Below are positions 1-5,085 of a DNA stretch of 5,085 nt, piece by piece. The DNA comes from Thermoplasmata archaeon (GTDB taxonomy: Archaea; Thermoplasmatota; Thermoplasmata; Lutacidiplasmatales; UBA184). Both the position numbers and the translations under genes were made by a program. Under the pieces are notes generated by a model. That model was given only the letters and a program-made list of their open reading frames with translations, had not been told where the DNA came from and made no database searches. The stretch covers positions 1 through 5,085 of the forward strand of contig JASHWZ010000127.1 in the NCBI GenBank assembly GCA_030043865.1, read 5' to 3'. The first letter of the stretch is position 1; the number at the start of each line of letters is the position of its first letter.

Positions 1-558
1 TCCGTCGGCCCGGTCGACGTGCGCGAGACGCTCACGATCGACGGGACCGCACGGCTCGGGGCGTCGGTGCACTCGGGCGACCTCCGGACGCGGGGGACGT
101 TCCACGCGGTCGGGCCGGTGCGCGTCGACCGCGGGCTGTTCGCGGAGGGCTCCGTCGAGGCCCCGTCGGTCGCCGCGACGCTGGTCGAGCTCACGGGAAG
201 CGCGGAGATCCCGGGAGCGCTGGTCGCGACGGGCGTCGTGCGCGTCCGGTTCCGGGCCGACTCCGAGCTCGGGGAGGTCCGAGCGCCGCGCGTCGAGCTC
301 GCCGGACCGCCGACGAGCCTCGTCCCGACGCTCCTCCGCCGCGTCTTCGGTGGGTCGGCCTCGGCGCACGTCGTGCGGGTCGAGGCCGAGGCGGTCGAGC
401 TGAGCGCGGTGGATGTCGGCTTCGTGCGCGCGGAGCGTATCGTCCTCGGCGCCGGGGCGCACGTCACGACGGTCGAGGGGACGATCGTCCGGCGGCACCC
501 GACGAGCCGGGTCGGACCCGAGTCGCGTTCCCCTCCGCCCCACGGCCTGTCTCGATAA
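1..558 (+). CDS. Bactofilin-like (polymer-forming cytoskeletal) protein, 5' end missing
   Basis: The reading frame is open from the first base and ends at TAA 556-558, giving 185 visible residues. The GTG at 19 is probably an internal valine, because the same repeat pattern (SVGPVDV) already runs upstream of it. Most of the visible protein is a series of short strands six to eight residues long, rich in V, G, A, R and E and separated by Gly or Asp turns (for example LTIDG, VRVDRG, VRVEAEAVEL, RIVLGAGAHV). This is how a right-handed beta-helix of the bactofilin/CcmA type looks. Such proteins self-assemble into filaments or scaffolds without nucleotide. I see no membrane segment or signal peptide in the visible part. 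The last 25 or so residues are Arg/Pro/Ser-rich and probably disordered. It could instead be another beta-solenoid protein; the family call is from pattern only, with no catalytic motif to confirm it. It lies 49 bases upstream of ileS on the same strand. Confidence 0.65.
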   Translation, partial: SVGPVDVRETLTIDGTARLGASVHSGDLRTRGTFHAVGPVRVDRGLFAEGSVEAPSVAATLVELTGSAEIPGALVATGVVRVRFRADSELGEVRAPRVELAGPPTSLVPTLLRRVFGGSASAHVVRVEAEAVELSAVDVGFVRAERIVLGAGAHVTTVEGTIVRRHPTSRVGPESRSPPPHGLSR

Positions 559-577
559 CGCCGCCCGGCGCGGGGCT

Positions 578-583
578 CTTATC
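578..583 (+). promoter_or_regulatory. Probable weak TATA box of ileS
   Basis: CTTATC is the only AT-rich patch in the 49-base gap between the bactofilin-like gene and ileS. Its centre lies about 27 bases before the ATG at 608, the usual distance from an archaeal TATA box to the transcription start, which would make the ileS message leaderless or nearly so. No Shine-Dalgarno-like GGAGG precedes the ATG, which agrees with this. The match to a TTTATA-type consensus is imperfect, so ileS could also be read through from the gene upstream. Confidence 0.5.
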
Positions 584-607
584 TCCCCGGACCTCGTCGC
601 GCGCGCG

Positions 608-3580
608 ATGCCGCCCGAGGACACGACGACGGGCGCTCCGTCGTCTCCCGAGATCCAGCACCGCGTCCTCCGCTACTGGGAGGAGCACGGGGTGCCGGAG
701 CGGGCGTTCGGCGGGGCCCCCGACGGCCCCGTGTTCCGATTCACAGAGGGCCCCCCGGGCGTCAACGGGCCGCCCCACCTCGGGCACGTCGAGCCCCGGA
801 CCCTGAAGGACGTGCAGCTCCGGTACCGCCGGATGCGCGGCGCCCGGATCGTGGGCGCGATGGGAGGCTGGGACTGCCACGGGCTCCCCGTCGAGATCGC
901 GATCGAGAAGAAGCACGGCCTGAAGTCGCATCGCGACATCGAGTCGTTCGGCGTCGAACGGTTCTGCGACGAGTGCCGCGCGACGGCGCTCACGTACGCC
1001 GACGTCTGGCGCGAGATGAGCCGCCGCCAGGGGTTCTGGCTCGACTACGACCACCCGTACCGCACGATGGACGCGCCGTACATCGAGAGCGTCTGGTGGG
1101 CGTTGAAGACGCTGTTCGACCGCGGGCTCCTCGAGAAGGGCCACTACGTCCTGCCGTACTGCCCCCGGTGCGAGACGACGCTCTCCTCGCACGAGGTCGC
1201 CCAGGGGTACCGCGAGGTCTCGGACCCGTCGGTGACCGTCCGGTTCCCGCTCGAGGGCGAGGAGCGCGACCTCCTCGTCTGGACGACGACGCCCTGGACG
1301 CTCCCCGCGAACCTCCTCGTGGTCGCGCACCCCGAGCTCGAGTACTCGGTGGTCCGCACGGGCGAGGGCCGCGACGTCGTCCTCGCGACGCAGGCGGTGC
1401 CCCGCTACTTCGCGGGACCGGTCGAGGTGGTCGCACGGTTCCCGGGCGCGGAGCTCGCCGGGCGGAGATACCGACCTCCGTTCACCGCGGCCGGGCCGGG
1501 GGAGGGACGGTACCGCGTCGTCCTCGACAGCTTCGTCACCGCGAGCGAGGGGACGGGGTTCGTCCACTCGGCCCCGAGCTTCGGGCCCGACGACTACCGG
1601 ATCGGCGCGCGGGAGAACGTGGGCGTCTTCGACCCCCTCGACAGCCGCGGGGTGTTCGGCGACGCCGTCCCGCTCGTTCGTGGGAAATCGTTCAAGAACG
1701 CCGACCCGATCCTCGAGGCCGACCTCGCCGAACGGGGGCTCCTCTTCCGGTCCGGTTCGGTCCGCCACACCTACCCGTTCTGCTGGCGGTGCGACCACGC
1801 GCTGCTCTACCGGGCGATCGACTCATGGTTCGTCCGGACGTCGCGCGTGACGGACGCGTTGGTCCGGTACAACCGGAGCACCCACTGGGTGCCCGAGTAC
1901 CTCCGGGACGGACGGTTCGGCAACTTTCTCACGGAGGCGAAGGACTGGGCGCTCTCCCGGAGCCGGTACTGGGGGACGCCGCTGCCCGTCTGGGTCTGCG
2001 CGCGCGGGCACGCGACGTGCGTCGGGAGCTTCGCCGAGCTCGCCGAGCGCGGCGGGGGGAAGCTCCCGCCCGACTTCGACCCCCACCGCGTGACCGTCGA
2101 CCGGATCGTGCTCCGCTGCGCGACGTGCGGCGCCGAGAGCCGTCGCGAGCCGTACACGATCGACGTCTGGTTCGACAGCGGCTGCGCCCCGTTCGCGCAG
2201 TTCCACTACCCGTTCGACCCCGGTCCGTTCGACCCGGCGGCGCCGCTCGACTTCGTCTCGGAGGCGATCGACCAGACGCGGGGCTGGTACTACACGCTCC
2301 TCGTCATCGCGACCGCGGTCTTCGACCGTCCGGCGTTCCGGGCGAGCCTCACCTGCGAGTTCCTCCTCGAGGAGACCGGCCGGAAGATGTCGAAGTCGAA
2401 GGGCAAGGTCTTGGAGCCGCTCGAGATCCTCGACCGGCTCGGCGGCGACCCGGTCCGCTGGCTGTTCCTCTCGCAGGACTTCACCGCGCCGATCCGGGTC
2501 GGGGAGGCGACCCTCGAGAAATCCGGCCACCGGACGCTCGGCGCGCTCCGCAACGTCGTCGCGTTCCATCAGGAGAACGCCCGGGCCGACCGGATCGCTC
2601 CGGTGCCGACGCTCCCCGAAGCCTCGGACCCGCTCGACCGTTGGCTGCTCTCCCGCCTCGAGTCCGTCCGCGCGACCTCGACGGCGGCCCACGAGTCGTT
2701 CGACCCTCGCCCGGCGGCGACGGCCGTGCGGGAGTTCGTGGACGACCTCTCGACCTGGTACCTTCGGCGGTCCCGGCCCCGCTTCTGGGCGCCCGCCGAC
2801 CACCCCGAGCGCCGCGCCGCCCACGCCACCCTCTCCTACACGCTCCTCGAGCTCGCGCGCCTCCTCGCGCCGCTGCTCCCGTTCACGGCGGAGTGGGTCT
2901 GGCAGGAGGTCGGCGAGCGCGGGTGGGGCCACGGGGAGGCGTCGGTCCACTTCGCCGGCTGGCCCGCTCGCTCGGCGGCGCGCGACCCGTCGCTCGAGGC
3001 CGGGATGCGCGAGGTGCGCGAGCTCGTCGAGGTCGGCCGCGAGCTCCGCCAGCGAGCGGAGGTGAAGTCCCGGATCCCGCTCGCCGAGTTCGTCCTGTTC
3101 GGCCCCGCGTCGGCCGACCTCGCCCGGCTCGGCCCCGCGGGCGACGCGCTCCTCGCGGACGACCTCAACGTGAAGCGCGTCCTCCGCGCCCCCGCGGAGA
3201 CGGCCGCGAGCTATCCCGAGACCGCCTGGGTGGTCCGGGAGGAGGTGGGCCGGCCGGTCGCCGCACTCCCCCGCCGTCCGTCGCCCGAGCTGCTCGAGGA
3301 GGGGCTCGCCCGCGAGGTCGGGCGGCGCCTGCAACAGGCCCGCAAGGAGCTCGGCCTGCACTACCTCGACCCGGTCGCCGTGACGGTGAGCGCCCCGGAA
3401 CCGCTCGCCGGGGCGTTGCGCGCCCGACGATCCGGCCTCGCGACCGACCTCCTCGCCGACCCGTTCGAGGTCGTGGACGGCCCCCTCGACCCCGGACCGG
3501 ACGTGCGGAGCTGGGACGTCGACGGGCTCGCGTTCTCCGCGCGGATCGTCCGTCGGAGCTCGGGCTCGGCCCCGGCCTAA
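608..3580 (+). CDS. ileS: Isoleucyl-tRNA synthetase (class Ia, type 2)
   Basis: This cytoplasmic enzyme joins isoleucine to tRNA-Ile using ATP and hydrolyses mischarged Val-tRNA-Ile. At 990 residues it is complete but a little short for the archaeal form, usually slightly over 1,000. Seen in order: HLGH signature at 57-60; WDCHGLPVE at 88-96; first half of a zinc ribbon, C185/C188; CP1 editing domain with WTTTPWTLP at 225-233 and GTGFVHSAP...GPDDY at 315-330; the other zinc half, C392/C395; a second cysteine cluster, C464/H468/C471 and C504/C507; KMSKS at 593-597; then a helical anticodon-binding domain (WYLRRSRPRFW) and a C-terminal domain with VKSRIPL and LNVKRVL. WDCHGLPVE, the Thr-rich editing motif and KMSKS followed by GKVLEP separate it from ValRS and LeuRS. 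I chose ATG 608 because the frame upstream overlaps the preceding gene, and the TATA-like box fits a leaderless start there. It converges on the AMMECR1 gene and overlaps it by four bases. Confidence 0.97.
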   Translation: MPPEDTTTGAPSSPEIQHRVLRYWEEHGVPERAFGGAPDGPVFRFTEGPPGVNGPPHLGHVEPRTLKDVQLRYRRMRGARIVGAMGGWDCHGLPVEIAIEKKHGLKSHRDIESFGVERFCDECRATALTYADVWREMSRRQGFWLDYDHPYRTMDAPYIESVWWALKTLFDRGLLEKGHYVLPYCPRCETTLSSHEVAQGYREVSDPSVTVRFPLEGEERDLLVWTTTPWTLPANLLVVAHPELEYSVVRTGEGRDVVLATQAVPRYFAGPVEVVARFPGAELAGRRYRPPFTAAGPGEGRYRVVLDSFVTASEGTGFVHSAPSFGPDDYRIGARENVGVFDPLDSRGVFGDAVPLVRGKSFKNADPILEADLAERGLLFRSGSVRHTYPFCWRCDHALLYRAIDSWFVRTSRVTDALVRYNRSTHWVPEYLRDGRFGNFLTEAKDWALSRSRYWGTPLPVWVCARGHATCVGSFAELAERGGGKLPPDFDPHRVTVDRIVLRCATCGAESRREPYTIDVWFDSGCAPFAQFHYPFDPGPFDPAAPLDFVSEAIDQTRGWYYTLLVIATAVFDRPAFRASLTCEFLLEETGRKMSKSKGKVLEPLEILDRLGGDPVRWLFLSQDFTAPIRVGEATLEKSGHRTLGALRNVVAFHQENARADRIAPVPTLPEASDPLDRWLLSRLESVRATSTAAHESFDPRPAATAVREFVDDLSTWYLRRSRPRFWAPADHPERRAAHATLSYTLLELARLLAPLLPFTAEWVWQEVGERGWGHGEASVHFAGWPARSAARDPSLEAGMREVRELVEVGRELRQRAEVKSRIPLAEFVLFGPASADLARLGPAGDALLADDLNVKRVLRAPAETAASYPETAWVVREEVGRPVAALPRRPSPELLEEGLAREVGRRLQQARKELGLHYLDPVAVTVSAPEPLAGALRARRSGLATDLLADPFEVVDGPLDPGPDVRSWDVDGLAFSARIVRRSSGSAPA

Positions 3581-4212
3581 CCCCGGCCGCGCGTCGTCGT
3601 CGTCTCGAGCGGGACGCGCTCCACGGTCCCGCCCGGGCTCTGTTCGGAGAACACCTCGGCCTCGAACCGCCGGACCCGCACCCTCGCGTCGCGCCACGCT
3701 CGGGGCGGGAGGCCGGCCTTCTCGCACGTGCCGTCGAGGAGCTCCTCGGCGTCCCAGCCCTGCTCGGGCGCGACCTGAGGCAGGAGGAGGCCGCTCGTGC
3801 CGAACCCGTCCACGATCAGCCCGTCGCGTCCGACGCGGACCTCGCGGACCCGGTCCTCGGCCCGCGCCGCGGCGAGCGCCTGGGGGACGGTGAGGACCGA
3901 CACCTCGACCGTCAGCTCGTCGAGCTCGCCCGAGCGGACCGGGGGGAACCGGGGGTCGTCGGTCGCGGCCGAGACCGCCGCCTCCGCGACCGCCCGCTCG
4001 AGCGGCAGGACCGGGAGCGGGAAGCCGATGCATCCCCGGAGCTCGCCGTTCGGATACCGGCGGAGCGTGACGAACGCGCCCCGGGGCTCCCGGAACACCG
4101 GTGGGAGCGGGTCGAACGTGCGGGCGCCGGCGGGGCGGGCGGCGCCCAGCCGGCCCGCGACGCTCTCGCGGGCGAGCCGCACGGCTTGCGTCCCCTCCTC
4201 CGCCGAGAGCAT
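3577..4212 (-). CDS. AMMECR1-domain protein
   Basis: A 211-residue, single-domain protein of the AMMECR1 family, close in length to other archaeal members. The hallmark LRGCIGFP is at residues 58-65, followed by DDPRFPPV (85-92), VEVSVLT (102-108), VGRDGLIV (127-134), GLLLPQVAPEQGWD (141-154) and CEKAGLPP (163-170). All the conserved blocks are present, including the cysteine of the RGCIG motif, so it looks intact. The biochemical function of the family is not established; the conserved Cys-containing motif suggests a binding or catalytic site. In many prokaryotes it occurs with Memo-like and radical-SAM proteins, but neither is visible here. I prefer ATG 4212 (MLSAEEG...), where family-like sequence begins. 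The in-frame GTG at 4245 would add 11 residues (MPFRAPRLARP) that look unlike the family but lies 26-27 bases from the strong TATA box. The gene is divergent from L40e and ends inside the ileS stop region. Confidence 0.94.
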   Translation of the reverse strand: MLSAEEGTQAVRLARESVAGRLGAARPAGARTFDPLPPVFREPRGAFVTLRRYPNGELRGCIGFPLPVLPLERAVAEAAVSAATDDPRFPPVRSGELDELTVEVSVLTVPQALAAARAEDRVREVRVGRDGLIVDGFGTSGLLLPQVAPEQGWDAEELLDGTCEKAGLPPRAWRDARVRVRRFEAEVFSEQSPGGTVERVPLETTTTRGRG

Positions 4213-4236
4213 CGGTCGCGCGAGGCGCGGGGCGCG

Positions 4237-4242
4237 GAAAGG
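4237..4242 (-). promoter_or_regulatory. Possible weak TATA-like element for the AMMECR1 gene
   Basis: On the minus strand this reads CCTTTC, a lone T-rich patch in a GC-rich setting, centred about 27 bases upstream of ATG 4212. The spacing equals that seen at ileS, but the match to an archaeal TATA box is poor. The TATAAA at 4269-4274 (minus-strand reading) is a stronger rival for driving this gene. Confidence 0.22.
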
Positions 4243-4268
4243 CACTTCGGCGAGCGGCCGGGGCAGCC

Positions 4269-4274
4269 TTTATA
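4269..4274 (+). promoter_or_regulatory. TATA box of the L40e gene, possibly shared with the divergent AMMECR1 gene
   Basis: CCTTTATACAC contains TTTATA, the clearest archaeal-type TATA box in the window. Its centre is about 29-30 bases before the L40e ATG at 4301, so transcription should start at or just before that codon. Read on the minus strand it is TATAAA, and its centre is about 26-27 bases from the GTG at 4245 of the AMMECR1 frame, so it could serve both directions. No convincing purine-rich BRE is seen on either side to fix the direction. Confidence 0.72.
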
Positions 4275-4283
4275 CACGGGTGG

Positions 4284-4300
4284 GGGTCCCCGCGGGTCCC
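4284..4300 (+). repeat. Tandem GGGTCCC heptamers between the TATA box and the L40e start
   Basis: GGGTCCC occurs at 4284-4290 and again at 4294-4300, with starts exactly ten bases apart (about one helical turn). Each copy is palindromic except for its central base. The second copy ends right against the ATG at 4301, covering the expected transcription start. This could be an operator, but G/C-only words recur easily in such DNA, so chance is a real alternative. Confidence 0.4.
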
Positions 4301-4453
4301 ATGCCGTTCCCCGAGGCGGTCGAGCGACTGCTCAACAAGAAGATCTGCATGAACTGCTCCGCGCGCAACCCGCCGCGGGCCGTGCAGTGCCGCAAGTGCG
4401 GCTACCACGGGCTCCGCGTGAAGTCGCGGGAGCGGTCGGGAAAGACCCAGTAG
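4301..4453 (+). CDS. rpl40e: 50S ribosomal protein L40e (eL40)
   Basis: A complete 50-residue protein of the large ribosomal subunit. It begins MPFPEAVERLLNKKICMNC and carries one zinc ribbon, C16-x2-C19 and C30-x2-C33, followed by a basic tail (GLRVKSRERSGKTQ) that would contact rRNA. In eukaryotes this protein is made as a ubiquitin fusion; in archaea it is free-standing, as here, and bacteria lack it, which makes it the best domain marker in the window. The ATG at 4301 is fixed by the FPEA start typical of the family and by the TATA box about 30 bases upstream. There is no proper Shine-Dalgarno sequence, so translation is probably leaderless. A longer reading frame extends upstream but crosses the TATA box and the AMMECR1 gene and is not coding. 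The gene ends six bases before the end of the convergent glycosyltransferase gene. Confidence 0.96.
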   Translation: MPFPEAVERLLNKKICMNCSARNPPRAVQCRKCGYHGLRVKSRERSGKTQ

Positions 4454-4459
4454 CGCACC

Positions 4460-5085
4460 CTACGGCGGCGGCACCGCGTCCGGTCCGTGGGCGAACGGCA
4501 CCGGTTGTCCGCGCACCGGCTCGCGCGCGACCGCGAGACGCTTCCGCGCGAGGAACAGGAGGTTCTTCACGCCGTCCCGCCAGCTGGAGAGCTTCGGGCG
4601 ACCCCACCGCTCGCCGTACCGGATCGGCACCTCGACGAAGTGAAGGCCCCGCAAGAGCACCTCGATCTTCAGCTCCTCGCTGAACGCCATCCCGTCCTCG
4701 CCGAGGTGGACGCGGTCGAGCACGTCGCGGCGGAACACCCAGAAGCCGCTCTGGCTGTCCGCGAGCGTGTGGTCCGGGAGCTCGCGGAGGTACCGGTGGT
4801 AGGTGACGTCGAGGAACAGGTTCAGCACGCGGTTCCCGATCCGGTGCTCGGTCGTCATCGCCGTCCGGTCGATGTACGCCATCCGATTCCCCGTCAGGAA
4901 GTCGATCCGCTCGTCGAGCACCCGGCGCAGGAGCGCGGGGATCGTCTCGACCGGGTAGGTCCCGTCGCCGTCGGCGGTCGCGATCACGTCGCCGTCCGCC
5001 GCGGCGAACCCGGTCTTGTACGCCCGCCCGTAGCCCCTCCGAGGCTCGACGATCACGCGGGCTCCCTCGGCGGCCGCGATCGCGC
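4460..5085 (-). CDS. Family 2 glycosyltransferase, dolichyl-phosphate-mannose-synthase-like, 5' end missing
   Basis: The frame runs off the right edge and ends at TAG (4462-4460), leaving 207 visible residues. GTG 5056 looks internal, since AIAAAEGAR before it continues the usual fold into VIVEPRRGYGRAYKTGF. The DxD-type metal and nucleotide-sugar site is ADGDGTYP (DGDG at visible residues 38-41). It is followed by GNRM, DSQSGFWVFRRDVL (from 109), the acceptor-side FSEELKIEVLLRG, and EVPIRYGERWGRPKLSSWRDG. These are typical of enzymes moving a sugar from a nucleotide donor to polyprenyl (dolichyl) phosphate at the inner face of the membrane, feeding archaeal protein N-glycosylation or surface glycans. 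The N-terminal strand that holds the nucleotide is outside the window. After LLFLARKRLAV the protein ends in a short Pro-rich tail with no obvious membrane helices, unlike longer members that carry a C-terminal membrane domain. The sugar cannot be told from sequence alone. Confidence 0.92.
   Translation of the reverse strand, partial: AIAAAEGARVIVEPRRGYGRAYKTGFAAADGDVIATADGDGTYPVETIPALLRRVLDERIDFLTGNRMAYIDRTAMTTEHRIGNRVLNLFLDVTYHRYLRELPDHTLADSQSGFWVFRRDVLDRVHLGEDGMAFSEELKIEVLLRGLHFVEVPIRYGERWGRPKLSSWRDGVKNLLFLARKRLAVAREPVRGQPVPFAHGPDAVPPP

Noticed and set aside
19..21. GTG as the true start of the bactofilin-like gene.
   Set aside because: The frame is open to the window edge and the residues before it continue the strand-turn repeat, so the gene probably starts outside the window.
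413..607. An upstream start for ileS that would add 65 residues.
   Set aside because: It overlaps the bactofilin-like gene in another frame, the added residues are Ser/Arg-rich without family resemblance, and the TATA-like box at 578-583 would lie inside the coding region.
464..1798. A 444-codon minus-strand open frame opposite the 5' part of ileS.
   Set aside because: Low-complexity Arg/Val/Glu/Pro-rich translation with no motifs, antisense to the conserved HLGH and editing-domain codons.
3592..3604. Short CGT/GTC trinucleotide run resembling a microsatellite.
   Set aside because: It encodes the TTTT stretch near the C-terminus of the AMMECR1 protein; about four units is short, and similar ACG/GTC runs occur throughout this GC-rich sequence.
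4281..4287. TGGGGGT as a ribosome-binding site for L40e.
   Set aside because: It lacks the A of GGAGG, lies about 14 bases from the ATG, and would sit upstream of or at the expected transcription start.
1823..4408. An 861-codon minus-strand open frame.
   Set aside because: It is antisense to ileS and out of frame with AMMECR1, has Arg/Ala/Glu/Pro-biased composition and no recognisable domain; a GC-driven shadow.
973..4683. A 1236-codon plus-strand open frame running across ileS, AMMECR1 and L40e.
   Set aside because: The translation is almost only Arg, Pro, Gly and Ala, with no motif, and it lies out of frame over genes with clear family signatures. It is a by-product of high GC content, where stop codons are rare.
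1..5085. tRNA, rRNA, CRISPR array, insertion sequence or defence island.
   Set aside because: No cloverleaf-like segment, regularly spaced repeat, transposase motif or terminal inverted repeat was found by reading both strands; nearly all the window is accounted for by five ordinary genes.

Overview
This window reads as a piece of a very GC-rich archaeal chromosome (GC above roughly 70 % by eye, G/C dominating third codon positions). The archaeal call rests on a free-standing 50-residue ribosomal protein L40e, a compact archaeal-type AMMECR1 protein, a type-2 (archaeal/eukaryal-like) isoleucyl-tRNA synthetase, and TATA-like boxes lying 27-30 bases before start codons with no Shine-Dalgarno sequence, as expected for leaderless archaeal transcripts. 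The bactofilin-like protein and the high GC would suit a mesophilic Thermoplasmatota-type lineage, but that placement is inference.

Layout: (1) positions 1-558, plus strand, the 3' part of a beta-helical, bactofilin-like gene; (2) a 49-base gap with a TATA-like element; (3) 608-3580, plus strand, complete ileS; (4) 3577-4212, minus strand, an AMMECR1-domain protein that converges on ileS and shares stop-codon bases with it; (5) a short divergent promoter region holding the clearest TATA box of the window and a tandem GGGTCCC element; (6) 4301-4453, plus strand, ribosomal protein L40e; (7) 4460-5085, minus strand, the 3' part of a dolichyl-phosphate-mannose-synthase-like family 2 glycosyltransferase, converging on L40e with only six bases between them. 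There is no gene-free stretch over 300 bases.

The genes do not form an obvious pathway. Two (ileS, L40e) serve translation, one (glycosyltransferase) probably loads sugar onto a polyprenyl lipid for surface glycosylation, one (bactofilin-like) may form a polymeric scaffold, and AMMECR1 is widely conserved but biochemically undefined. Strands alternate, so most genes probably have their own promoters. I see no mobile element, CRISPR array, tRNA or rRNA, and no clear sign of a novel multi-gene system. The points most worth checking are the divergent TATA box, the leaderless spacing and the very tight convergent gene ends.
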